NCBI RefSeq assembly: GCF_012027725.1
Contig: NZ_SJOU01000002.1
Coordinates: 1 to 64,000 of the forward strand
Direction of reading: 5' to 3'
Length of the DNA: 64,000 nucleotides
From: Olsenella sp. SW781
GTDB lineage: Bacteria; Actinomycetota; Coriobacteriia; Coriobacteriales; Atopobiaceae
The notes under the pieces are model-generated. The model saw nothing but the letters and a program-made list of their open reading frames with translations. It was not told the DNA's origin and did no database searches. The position numbers were made by a program, and so were the translations under genes. Of this stretch, positions 34,620-42,682 are shown piece after piece; positions within the stretch are counted from its first letter, which is position 1; each line of letters begins with the position of its first letter.

Positions 34620-35273
34620 ATGGACAACAGGATGGACGAGAAGGACGCCGAGCTGCTGCGCTCCCGCTCCCGCGCGGCCTTCGACGCGCAGGCGCCGACC
34701 TACGACGAGAGCATGCAGGGCGATCACGCGCACCGGCTCTACCCGCACGTGCTCGCGGAGGTGGCGCGCGCCGTGGCGGGCGACCCAGCGCCGCGCCTGC
34801 TCGACCTGGGCTGCGGCACGGGCGCCCTCGCCGAGCTGGCGCTCGAGGTGGTCCCGGGCGCGCGCCTCTCGTGCGTGGACCTGTCGCCGAGGATGGCCGA
34901 GGCCGCGAGGGCGCGCCTGGGCGGGCGGGCCGACGTCCTGCTCTGCGACGCCGAGCGCCTGCCCTTCCGCGACGGCTCGTTCGACGCCGCCTGGTGCAAC
35001 GACTCCTTCCACCACTACCCGGACCCCGAGCGCGCCGCCTTCCAGGCGTGGCGCGTGCTCGCGCCCGGCGGCGCGCTCGTCGTCGGCGACGCGTGGCAGC
35101 CGGCGCCCGCCCGCGCGATCATGAACGCGTGGATGCCCCACTCGAAGGGGGGCGACGTCCGCATCTACTCCGAGGCCGAGATGCGCCACATCCTCGGCAC
35201 CTGGTTCAGCGACGTGTCCTGGCGCCGCGGGGGCTCGACCGCCTGCGTCGTTGTCGCGCGCAAGGGTGCCTGA
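34620..35273 (+). CDS. Class I SAM-dependent methyltransferase, 217 aa
   Basis: SAM motif I is LLDLGCGTGALAELALEVVP and motif II ends LSCVDLSPRMAEAAR. Later blocks include LLCDAERLPFRDGSFDAAWC, FHHYPDPERAAFQAWRVLAP and GGALVVGDAW, the UbiE/Methyltransf_11 pattern. The substrate is unknown. The ATG at 34620 follows AGAAAGGACGACTG. The TetR regulator directly upstream suggests induced expression, for example in detoxification or small-molecule modification. Confidence 0.88.
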   Translation: MDNRMDEKDAELLRSRSRAAFDAQAPTYDESMQGDHAHRLYPHVLAEVARAVAGDPAPRLLDLGCGTGALAELALEVVPGARLSCVDLSPRMAEAARARLGGRADVLLCDAERLPFRDGSFDAAWCNDSFHHYPDPERAAFQAWRVLAPGGALVVGDAWQPAPARAIMNAWMPHSKGGDVRIYSEAEMRHILGTWFSDVSWRRGGSTACVVVARKGA

Positions 35274-35326
35274 TTACCCTGTCAGTATGATCGCTCATGG
35301 CAATCGCGCAAGCGCAAAAGCTCTTC

Positions 35327-35381
35327 TTAGACAAGCATATCTTTCTGTTATAGTCTATTATAGAAGCAATTCTTTCTATTA
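35327..35381 (+). promoter_or_regulatory. hipBA promoter with direct repeats
   Basis: TTAGAC (35327-35332) and TATAGT (35349-35354) are spaced by 16 nt, a plausible promoter. TCTATTA occurs twice as direct repeats (35354-35360 and 35375-35381), 21 bp apart, about two helical turns, and could be HipB sites. The region is AT-rich compared with flanks. Confidence 0.5.
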
Positions 35382-35389
35382 GGAGCGCT

Positions 35390-35686
35390 ATGGCGGGAAG
35401 AACCCCCATACCAGTGTCGCGTGCGATGCGTACCATTGCGGCCAATCTCGACCTGGCGCGTCGCCAGCAGCGCATCACGCTTGGGCTGCTCGCCGAGCGT
35501 GCGAACCTCTCTGTCCCCACAGTTCGTCGCCTTTTGAACGAGGGCGCGGGCACATTCGAGAACTTCCTGCGCGTCGCCCGCATTCTGGGTTTGCTGCAGG
35601 GCGTCGAGGACGCAACCGACCCGCTGAACACGCCTATCGGTCGCGCGCGGGCGGAGCAGGACGTGCCCAAGCGTGTGAGGAGGTGA
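35390..35686 (+). CDS. hipB: HipB-like XRE antitoxin, 98 aa
   Basis: A helix-turn-helix of the Cro/cI type spans ITLGLLAERANLSVPTVRRL, followed by a second helix set and a basic C-terminal tail (AEQDVPKRVRR). It would repress the operon and bind HipA. The ATG follows ATTAGGAGCGCT. The stop is 4 bp before hipA. Confidence 0.83.
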   Translation: MAGRTPIPVSRAMRTIAANLDLARRQQRITLGLLAERANLSVPTVRRLLNEGAGTFENFLRVARILGLLQGVEDATDPLNTPIGRARAEQDVPKRVRR

Positions 35687-35690
35687 GGGC

Positions 35691-36926
35691 ATGCAGCTCG
35701 ACGTTACCGTTCAGATCGAGGGCGAGGACGTCCTGGCGGGAAGGCTGTATCAAAACGTCCGTCACGGCGATGAGACGGCGACCTTCTCTTATGCGACCTC
35801 TTATTTGGATGACGCCCGCGCCTTTACTCTGGCGCCGGACATGCCGCTCGGCCCGGGGACTTTTCACTCCGAGGGGCTTCGGGCTTTTCGCGCGCTCGAG
35901 GACTGCATGCCAGACCGGTGGGGGCGCAACCTGATGCTTCGTGCGGAGCGCGTCCGCGCACGGGAGGACGAGCGGGTTCCCAGGACGCTCTTCGAGGCCG
36001 ATATGCTCGTCGGCGTTAACGACGAGGCAAGGCAGGGTGCCTTGCGCATTTGGGATACGGATGGCCGGGTGCTTTCGGGAGTTGCGGACGGGGTGCCGCG
36101 CGAGACGAGCATCCCCTCCCTTCTGCGGGCTGCCGACATCGCGGCCTCGGACATGGACGCCGACGTCCGTGACCTTCTCGCCGCCGGGTCAAGCCTGGGC
36201 GGCGCTCGGCCCAAGGCCTCTGTTCGGGATGAGGGAGGTTTTCTCTGCATCGCGAAGTTTCCCAAGGCGGACGAGTCGGCCATCGATGATGTGTGCGCAT
36301 GGGAGCACGTCGCTCTGTGCCTCATGGAGAGGTCGGGTATTCCCGTACCGGTCTCCCGTCTGCTGCGCGTCGCCGGGCGCTCTGTTCTGCTGACGCGGCG
36401 CTTTGACCGACGGGGGCGCGAGCGAGTCCCGTACATCAGCGGTCTGACCGCGGTTCAGGGCACCGATGGTGGGCGGTACTCCTATCTCGAGCTAGTTGAC
36501 TTCATCGAGACTGAGGGGTCGCAGCCCGCCTGGGATCTCAGGGACCTCTGGACGCGGGCGCTCTTCTCCTGTGCCGTTGGCAACACGGACAACCACCTGA
36601 GGAACTACGGCTTTCTCCGGGAGGAGTCCGGCTGGAGGCTCTCGCCCGCATTCGACGTGAACCCCACGCCGGGGTCCGAGCCCAAGTTCCTCACGACTGG
36701 CCTCGAGTTTGACGTGCGCGACGCGGAGCCGGAGCTGGCGTTTGAGGTTCTCGACTTCTTCCGTCTGGGCCTCGCCGAGGCGCGCGACGTCGCGTCCCGC
36801 ATGGTGTCGGCCCTCTCCGGTTGGCGCAGGCAGGCCCGTGCGGACGGCATATCCGAGGCGTCCATCGACTACATGGCGGACTGTTTCGAGGTCGGCGTTC
36901 GCAAACTGAGGGCGCTCTCTCGGTAG
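35691..36926 (+). CDS. hipA: HipA-type serine/threonine kinase toxin, 411 aa
   Basis: The N-terminal HipA domain (GRNLMLRAERVRAREDER) and the kinase core are both present. The Gly-rich loop is GSSLGGARPKA, the ATP Lys is in FLCIAKFPK, the catalytic loop is GNTDNHLRNYGFL (about 297-309), and the DFG-like metal site is PAFDVNPTP. HipA toxins phosphorylate aminoacyl-tRNA synthetases or similar targets and cause dormancy. Length is normal and no inactivating change is seen. Confidence 0.88.
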   Translation: MQLDVTVQIEGEDVLAGRLYQNVRHGDETATFSYATSYLDDARAFTLAPDMPLGPGTFHSEGLRAFRALEDCMPDRWGRNLMLRAERVRAREDERVPRTLFEADMLVGVNDEARQGALRIWDTDGRVLSGVADGVPRETSIPSLLRAADIAASDMDADVRDLLAAGSSLGGARPKASVRDEGGFLCIAKFPKADESAIDDVCAWEHVALCLMERSGIPVPVSRLLRVAGRSVLLTRRFDRRGRERVPYISGLTAVQGTDGGRYSYLELVDFIETEGSQPAWDLRDLWTRALFSCAVGNTDNHLRNYGFLREESGWRLSPAFDVNPTPGSEPKFLTTGLEFDVRDAEPELAFEVLDFFRLGLAEARDVASRMVSALSGWRRQARADGISEASIDYMADCFEVGVRKLRALSR

Positions 36927-36937
36927 GCGCCGCCACC

Positions 36938-37573
36938 TCACGGAAGCCTGAGGGCAAGAACCATTGCGGCGAACATGATCGTGAAGACGAGGTTGCTCCA
37001 CCCGCCAAAGAGGATGCAGCGCGCCGGCTGCGGCACGCGCATCCACACGAGGCCGAGAAACGACGTAACCAGCGGCGTGAGGACGACAAGCCACGCGGGA
37101 AAGACCGTCTGCCCCAGCACTATGGCAACGCCGAGAACAACAAAGCCCAGGTACATGGGCACAGTGGCAAATCGCATGACAAACATGATGTTGCCCGCGA
37201 CCTCGTCGTACAGCTCTTCTCGCCCCGCCTTGGCGATGACGGAGAGATAGACGTACTGGGCATGGTAGGCACCGCCGCAGATGAGGGCAAAGGCGAGCAG
37301 CGCCGCGGCCAGCCAGACGAGCCAGGAGAAGTCGCCGCGCGCCGTGAGGGCAAGCCCCGCAAACCCGAGCACGTACAGGAACGCGGCGATCGGTCCGAGC
37401 GCGCCTCCAACCCGCACGCGGCCGGCGGGCACGTCCCGCATGATGCGCATATACGGCCTGAGCGTGCCGTCCATGTCGTAGGCGCCGGGCGTGAAGTAGA
37501 GCAGCATGTCCCCGGCGAACATGAGAATCGAGCCCAGGAGCCCCAGGGCGAGAAGAACGAGCGTCGGCGGCAT
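36938..37573 (-). CDS. Multi-pass membrane protein (DUF6796-like), 211 aa
   Basis: Five to six hydrophobic helices are visible, starting LVLLALGLLGSILMFAGDML. Conserved-looking blocks are GDMLLYFTPG, YHAQYVYLSVIAK and VPQPARCILFGGWSNLVFTI. The protein resembles small membrane proteins of unknown function (DUF6796 type) from gut Firmicutes and Actinobacteria, from memory only. It starts next to a GGTGCC-rich region without a strong ribosome site and converges on hipA. Confidence 0.7.
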   Translation of the reverse strand: MPPTLVLLALGLLGSILMFAGDMLLYFTPGAYDMDGTLRPYMRIMRDVPAGRVRVGGALGPIAAFLYVLGFAGLALTARGDFSWLVWLAAALLAFALICGGAYHAQYVYLSVIAKAGREELYDEVAGNIMFVMRFATVPMYLGFVVLGVAIVLGQTVFPAWLVVLTPLVTSFLGLVWMRVPQPARCILFGGWSNLVFTIMFAAMVLALRLP

Positions 37574-37646
37574 GGGTGCCTCCCATCCATCGCGGGCGTC
37601 AGATGGTCCCGGAGCCCGCTCGGTTCCGGGGTCTCAGCATGAGCCA

Positions 37647-38075
37647 TTACGCCTCGATAAGGCTCCTTGCGGCTGCCTCGAGCTCGGCGACGGCATCGTC
37701 GTCGGGGGCCTCGTTGGCGATCACGGTGCAGACCACGTTCACGCCGGCCCCTTCCGCGTCCGCCCGCCAGGTCTCCATCCACTCACCGGTGCCCCAGCCG
37801 TAGCTGCCGAACAGCACAACGGGCTTGTCGCCCAGCGCGTTGCGGCATGCCTCCCAGACGGGCTCGAACTCGTCAGACTCCAGCTCCTCGGCGCCCATGG
37901 CGGGGCAGCCAAAGGCGAGCGCGTCGTAGTTGGGCACGTCCTCCGCCGAGAAGTCCGCGACGGGCACGACGCGGGCCTCGGCCCCTGCGGCGGCGATGCC
38001 CGCCTCGAGCGTGCGGGCCATCTCCTCGGTGTTGCCCGTCCCCGTCCAGTACACGATCGCGATGCTCTTGCTCAT
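37647..38075 (-). CDS. Flavodoxin, 142 aa
   Basis: The FMN phosphate loop is YWTGTGNTEEMA, the second loop AFGCPAMGAEELE, and the third VVLFGSYGWGTGEWM. This is the short-chain flavodoxin set, an electron carrier that replaces ferredoxin under iron limitation. The start follows GAAGGGAGACTTCC. It ends a minus-strand operon behind a DUF3793 gene whose promoter has a DtxR-like box, so iron control is likely. Confidence 0.92.
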   Translation of the reverse strand: MSKSIAIVYWTGTGNTEEMARTLEAGIAAAGAEARVVPVADFSAEDVPNYDALAFGCPAMGAEELESDEFEPVWEACRNALGDKPVVLFGSYGWGTGEWMETWRADAEGAGVNVVCTVIANEAPDDDAVAELEAAARSLIEA

Positions 38076-38113
38076 GGAAGTCTCCCTTCGTCGTGCGGAC
38101 TCAGCCGCCCCTG

Positions 38114-38782
38114 CTATGCCGTTGCCATCCGGAGAAGCCCCCGCAGGGGCGTTCCCTCGGAGTAGAGCCTCTTGATCCTGAGCTCCTCGCGCTCGAGCTC
38201 CTTGAAGCGGCGCAGCGCCTCGTCCACGTCTCCGTAGACCTTCCAGCGCCCGCACGCCCGCGCTCCCTGGCCCCCGTCCGACATGAAGCCGTCGACGTCC
38301 TCGATGGGATAGCCGAGGACAAAGCCGATCTCGTGGGGAAAGGGGGCCCTGTTTCCGTAGTAGGCGCGCAGGCGCCGCCTGAGCTCTCCCATGAGCGCTC
38401 CGCTGCGAGAGGGGAGGCGGTTCTTGTCGAGAAGCGCGTGCGCCCCCGCGTCGGAGAGGAGAGACCGGATACGGCGTGGCCGCCAGACGAGCAGCATCGC
38501 CCGCCCTTCTCGCCAGCCCAGCAGGGAGACGCGCACGCCGAAGCGTCGGAGGTGCCACGCGTAGGTCCCTATGAGGACCCTCACGAGGAGGCGGCGCATG
38601 AACGTCGGGCGCGCGGCCTCGTCGGGCGACATCCGGAAGCCAAAGACTGCTGCCGGCTTGCGTCCCGCGAGCACGATGCCCGCCTGACAGACGAGGCAGC
38701 GCACGAACCTCGCCTCTAGGTGCTCGCGAGGCGAGGCGTCGCTGGCGTCAACGGCAAGGCAGACGTCCATTCCCTGGCCCAT
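38114..38782 (-). CDS. DUF3793-family protein, 222 aa
   Basis: Family blocks include VFGFRMSPDE, LLVWRPRRI and FPHEIGFVLGYPIEDVDGFM, with RWKVYGDVDEALRRF near the end. In gut Firmicutes and Coriobacteria this family is usually found next to flavodoxin and iron-uptake genes, as here. It has no signal peptide. Its biochemical role is unknown. A DtxR-like box lies 13 bp upstream of the ATG. Confidence 0.85.
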   Translation of the reverse strand: MGQGMDVCLAVDASDASPREHLEARFVRCLVCQAGIVLAGRKPAAVFGFRMSPDEAARPTFMRRLLVRVLIGTYAWHLRRFGVRVSLLGWREGRAMLLVWRPRRIRSLLSDAGAHALLDKNRLPSRSGALMGELRRRLRAYYGNRAPFPHEIGFVLGYPIEDVDGFMSDGGQGARACGRWKVYGDVDEALRRFKELEREELRIKRLYSEGTPLRGLLRMATA

Positions 38783-38794
38783 ACGTCTCCAATA

Positions 38795-38810
38795 GTTAGC
38801 TTAGCCTAAC
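38795..38810 (-). promoter_or_regulatory. DtxR/IdeR-like iron box 1
   Basis: GTTAGCTTAGCCTAAC; the sequence TTAGCTTAGCCTAAC matches 14 of 15 bases of the left part of the known DtxR consensus (TTAGGTTAGCCTAAC). It lies upstream of the DUF3793-flavodoxin operon. A similar 16-mer lies at 42624 before the ABC genes. Confidence 0.7.
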
Positions 38811-38851
38811 TCTAATGAGCATAGAGTAACCCATAGTTAACATATTGTCCA

Positions 38852-38884
38852 TGACCAAAAAGGGGACTGCCCCCTTTTGGATCA
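38852..38884. repeat. Family C palindrome overlapping the ABC stop codon
   Basis: Arms 38852-38865 and 38871-38884 match at 12 of 14 bases, with the AAAAGGGGACTG core. The TGA stop of the minus-strand ABC gene (38882-38884) lies inside it. It separates two iron-linked transcripts. Confidence 0.88.
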
Positions 38885-40615
38885 CAGCGACCAGTTGGCG
38901 CTCTCGGTTTGCAGGCGCACCATGCGGGCGAAGAGGCCGCCCGTGGCGAGCAGTCCCTCCGGCGAGCCCTGCTCTGCCACGCGACCGTCCTCGAGCACCA
39001 CGATCTTGTCCGCGCTCATGACCGTGCGCATGCGGTGGGCGATCACGATGACGGTCTTGCCAGCGAGCAGGCGCGAGAGCGCCTCCTGGACCTGCGTCTC
39101 GTTCTCCACGTCGAGCGACGCCGTGGCCTCGTCCAGGAGCACGACCGGCGCGTCCTTGAGCAGCGCCCGCGCGATGGAGATGCGCTGGCGCTCGCCGCCG
39201 GAGAGGCGCGCGCCGTTCTCTCCGATCATCGTGTCGTAGCCCAGCGGCAGGCGACTCACGAACTCGTCGCAGTTGGCCGCCCGCGCCGCGGCGAGCACCT
39301 CCTCGTCGGTGGCGCCGCGCCGGCCGAGGCGGATGTTGCCCATCACCGTGTCGTCGAAGAGCAGCACGTCCTGGAAGACCACGGAGAAGTCGGCGAGAAG
39401 GACCTCGGGGTCCACGGTCGCCACGTCCACGCCGCCCACGGTGACGCGCCCCGCGTCGGCGTCCCACAGGCGCGCCGCCAGCCTCGCGCACGTTGACTTG
39501 CCGGAGCCGGAGGGCCCCACGAGCGCCGTGACCTCGCCCTCGCGCGCAATGAACGTCACGCCGTCGAGGACCTTCTCTCCGCCGTCGTAGGAGAAGGACA
39601 CGTCCTCGAAGGCAACGTCGTGACCGGCAGGCTCGTACGCCTCGCCTCCCTGCGCGAGCGGCTCCTCGTAGAAGCTCTTCACGCGCGCCGCGGCGGTCTT
39701 GGCCGAGAAGAGCTCGGCGATGAGCATGAGGCACTGGTCGAAGGGCGCGTAGATGCGGCTCACCACTACAAGGAAGGCGAAGAGCGTCATGAACGTGCAG
39801 GAGCCTTCCAGGATGAGCGCCGCACCCACGAGCACCGTGGTGGCAAGGCCCAGGCGCAGCACGATCTGGGCGCCGTTGACGGCGATGCCGCAGGCGATCT
39901 CCGAGCGGGCGGCCTGGCGCTCCGCCGCGTCCACATCGGCGTGGATGTGCTCGAGGTAGCGCCCCTCCTGGTTGGTCGCGCGCACCTCGCGCACGCACTC
40001 GAGCGCCTCCTGGATGTCCTCCGAGGTGGCGAGGCCGCGCATGCGCGTGGCCTCCATCATGGGCTGGAGGGCGCGTCGCGCGCCGAAGAGGATGGCGAGC
40101 CCCACCGGGCAGCTCCAGAGCGACGCGAGCGCGAGCCGCCAGTCAAAGGAGAACAGGCAGACGGCCGCCACGGCGAGCGTGATGTAGGCGCCATAGAGCT
40201 CGGGCAGCACGTGGCTGTAGGCGTGCTCGGTGGTCTTGACGTCGGTCATGAGGGTCTCGGTGAGGTCGGCGAGGTCGCGGCGGCCAAAGAAGCCCAGGGG
40301 CAGCTTGCGCAGGCGCTCTGCGAGGCCGATGCGCTGCCGGCCGCTCTCCTTGTAGATGACGCCGTACTGGTAGTAGTAGGCCCAGTACTCCGCCACGAAG
40401 AGCGCGACGGCAAAGGCGGCGAGACCCGCCGCGTACGGGAGGAGGTTCGGCAGCGGCGCGCCCTCGGTGAGGTGCGCCACGAGCTCACTCATGAGCAGAT
40501 AGAGGGCGCCCACGCCGCCAAAGACCACGAGGTTCGAGGCGGCCGTCCACACGGCGCCGAGCTTGACGTTCTTCAGGCCCTCGTCGGTGAGGGCGTACTT
40601 CTCCTGGATGCTCAT
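38882..40615 (-). CDS. ABC exporter-fold half-transporter, siderophore-import type (YbtQ/IrtB-like), 577 aa
   Basis: A six-helix membrane domain (residues 20-320) precedes the ATPase: Walker A GPSGSGKST, signature LSGGERQR, Walker B VVLLDEATASLDVENE, switch IAHRMRTV. Exporter-fold pairs of this type with AraC and flavodoxin neighbours import Fe-siderophores (YbtPQ, IrtAB). The ATG directly follows the TAG of its partner gene, so the two halves are made together as a heterodimer. No siderophore synthesis genes are in the window, so scavenging of foreign siderophores is likely. Confidence 0.82.
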   Translation of the reverse strand: MSIQEKYALTDEGLKNVKLGAVWTAASNLVVFGGVGALYLLMSELVAHLTEGAPLPNLLPYAAGLAAFAVALFVAEYWAYYYQYGVIYKESGRQRIGLAERLRKLPLGFFGRRDLADLTETLMTDVKTTEHAYSHVLPELYGAYITLAVAAVCLFSFDWRLALASLWSCPVGLAILFGARRALQPMMEATRMRGLATSEDIQEALECVREVRATNQEGRYLEHIHADVDAAERQAARSEIACGIAVNGAQIVLRLGLATTVLVGAALILEGSCTFMTLFAFLVVVSRIYAPFDQCLMLIAELFSAKTAAARVKSFYEEPLAQGGEAYEPAGHDVAFEDVSFSYDGGEKVLDGVTFIAREGEVTALVGPSGSGKSTCARLAARLWDADAGRVTVGGVDVATVDPEVLLADFSVVFQDVLLFDDTVMGNIRLGRRGATDEEVLAAARAANCDEFVSRLPLGYDTMIGENGARLSGGERQRISIARALLKDAPVVLLDEATASLDVENETQVQEALSRLLAGKTVIVIAHRMRTVMSADKIVVLEDGRVAEQGSPEGLLATGGLFARMVRLQTESANWSL

Positions 40616-42556
40616 CTACTCCACCTCCGGTGAGACAAAGGGGACAGGTTCTTTCGTGCAAAGGGGACAGTCACTTTCGCACGGCGAGCTCGTGCGAAAG
40701 TGACTGTCCCCTTTGCACGGTGTCCCCTTTGTCTCACCGCTCGTGATGCGCCAGCTCACGGACTTTTCGTAGTCGACCCACATACGGGCGTAGAGGCCGC
40801 CCGCCGCCAGCAGCTCGTCGTGCGTGCCCTGCTCGGCCACGTGCCCGGCGTCAAGCACCACGATCTTGTCGGCGTTCCGCACCGTGGAGAGGCGGTGCGC
40901 GATCATGAGGACGGTGCGCGGGGAGCCGTCGCGCCCGCGGGCAAGGCGCCTGAAGGCGGCCTGGATCTTGACCTCGTTCTCCGGGTCGGCGAAGGCCGTC
41001 GCCTCGTCGAGCACCACCACCGGAGCGTCCTTGAGAATCGCGCGGGCGATCATGAGGCGCTGCACCTCGCCGCCGGAGAGGTGGGTGCCACCCGTCCCCA
41101 CGAGCGTGTCGGCACCCTGGGGCAGCTTCTCCAGGATGTCCGCGCACTGGGCGGCCTCGAGGGCGGCGAGCGCCTCCTCGCGGGTGGCCTCGGGGCGCGC
41201 GGCGCGCACGTTCTCCAGGATCGTCTGACGGAAGGGGCGGTTGGCCTGGAAGACAAAGGCCACGCGGTCCATGAGGTCGTGCGGGTCCATCTCGCGCACG
41301 TCCACGCCGCCGAGCGTCACGCGCCCGGCGGTCACGTCCCAGAAGCGCGGCACGAGGCTCGCCGCCGTGGTCTTGCCGCCGCCGGAGGGGCCCACGAGCG
41401 CCACCGTCGCGCCGGCGGGCACCTCAAAGCTCACGTGGTCGAGCGCCGGGGCGTCCGCACCTTCGTAGGTAAAGGTCACGTCCTCGAAGCAGATGGCGTT
41501 ACCCGCGGGCGTGCGCGGCGCGGCGGGAGCGGAGATTACGGGGGCGGCCAGCACCTCCTCGACGCGCGAGACGGCGTCCGCGGCGGACTGGAACGCCTCG
41601 GACATGAACATCACGCGGGTCATGGCGGTGGGGATCACGGCCGAGAAGATCGCGTAGAACGCGAAGTTGGCCAGGAAGCGCGCGAAGTCACCCTCGCCGG
41701 GCGCGACGAGGATCGCCGCCGGTACGAGGAAGATCGCGACGCCGTTGATGATGGTGAGCGAGAGCGACTGAGGCGTCTGGCACCACTTGACGGCGTAGTC
41801 CTGCGCGAGCCGCGTGAACTCCTCGATGGCGTCGTGGAACGCGCGGAAGCTGTAGACCGTCTGCTGGAATACCTTGACCACGGGGATGCCGCGCACGTAC
41901 TCGGTGCCCGTCTTGTTCATCTTGACGAGCGACTCCATGTAGCGCGTCATGAAGTCCATGCCGCGCCCGCCCATCATGTAGAACATGCAGCCGAGCGAGA
42001 TGACCACCGCGACAAGGCACGCGAGGCCGAGCCGCCAGTCAAAGACGAAGAACAGCACCAGCATGCCGACGATCATGGCGATGCTGCCCGCGGTGTCAGG
42101 GAGCTTGTGGGCGAGAAGCCCCTCGGTTTCGGCGGCGCAGCCGTCCACGACGCGGCGCAGCGCCCCGCTCGCGTGCGTGTCGAAGTAGCCGAGGCTCGCG
42201 TGCATGAGGTGGTCCGTGGTGCGCTTTCGCATGTTGGACGCGCAGCGGAAGGCGGCGAGGTGCGTGCACATGAGGCCGGCGAAGTAGGTGAGGATGCTCG
42301 CGGCCGCAAGGCCGAACGCCCACCAGCCGTATGCGGCGATCCCGGTGGCCGCGCCCCAGTCGGGGGCCACGGCGATGAGGTCGCGCGCCACGAGCCAGAC
42401 GCAGACGTACGGGCCAAAGCCCACGAGCATAGAGACGGCCGAGAGCGCGCAGCCCAGGTACGTGAGTGCACGGCGCGGGCCGGCGAAGGCGAGCAGGCGT
42501 CTCACGGCGCCCTTGTCGCGGGCACCGCTCGCCTTGGTTGCTTGAGAGTCAGACAT
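40616..42556 (-). CDS. ABC exporter-fold half-transporter, siderophore-import type (YbtP/IrtA-like), 646 aa
   Basis: The membrane domain is followed by Walker A GPSGGGKTT, signature LSGGEVQR and Walker B VVVLDEATAFADPENE, a motif frequent in Ybt/Irt-type transporters. The ATG at 42556 follows GGCAGGAGGTTTCG. The last 35 or so residues (from GETKGTPCKG to SPEVE) are encoded by two nested palindromic repeats and do not belong to the family, so the original C-terminus has probably been replaced or extended. A DtxR-like box lies 68 bp upstream. Confidence 0.83.
   Translation of the reverse strand: MSDSQATKASGARDKGAVRRLLAFAGPRRALTYLGCALSAVSMLVGFGPYVCVWLVARDLIAVAPDWGAATGIAAYGWWAFGLAAASILTYFAGLMCTHLAAFRCASNMRKRTTDHLMHASLGYFDTHASGALRRVVDGCAAETEGLLAHKLPDTAGSIAMIVGMLVLFFVFDWRLGLACLVAVVISLGCMFYMMGGRGMDFMTRYMESLVKMNKTGTEYVRGIPVVKVFQQTVYSFRAFHDAIEEFTRLAQDYAVKWCQTPQSLSLTIINGVAIFLVPAAILVAPGEGDFARFLANFAFYAIFSAVIPTAMTRVMFMSEAFQSAADAVSRVEEVLAAPVISAPAAPRTPAGNAICFEDVTFTYEGADAPALDHVSFEVPAGATVALVGPSGGGKTTAASLVPRFWDVTAGRVTLGGVDVREMDPHDLMDRVAFVFQANRPFRQTILENVRAARPEATREEALAALEAAQCADILEKLPQGADTLVGTGGTHLSGGEVQRLMIARAILKDAPVVVLDEATAFADPENEVKIQAAFRRLARGRDGSPRTVLMIAHRLSTVRNADKIVVLDAGHVAEQGTHDELLAAGGLYARMWVDYEKSVSWRITSGETKGTPCKGDSHFRTSSPCESDCPLCTKEPVPFVSPEVE
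40629..40738. repeat. Nested palindromes: family B inside family A, translated as an ABC C-terminus
   Basis: The outer arms 40629-40646 and 40721-40738 are perfect 18-bp reverse complements of family A (GGTGAGACAAAGGGGACA). The inner family B arms 40656-40682 and 40692-40718 are perfect 27-bp reverse complements with loop GGCGAGCTC. The outer element is truncated at TTCTTTC, exactly where the inner one begins. The block is read through by the minus-strand ABC gene. Confidence 0.93.
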
Positions 42557-42623
42557 CGAAACCTCCTGCCTGTGGAGACCTTGATAGACGTTCCGTCGCA
42601 CCGTATCATGGGGACGGCTATTT

Positions 42624-42639
42624 GTTAGCTACGGCTAAC
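42624..42639. promoter_or_regulatory. DtxR/IdeR-like iron box 2
   Basis: GTTAGCTACGGCTAAC, a perfect 6+6 dyad with a 4-bp centre, 13 of 16 identical to the box at 38795. It lies between the divergent ABC pair (minus) and the AraC regulator (plus) and so could control both. Confidence 0.65.
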
Positions 42640-42682
42640 TAACACGGGACGATTCCTCAAGGGAGGCGGACGAACCCTCAAG

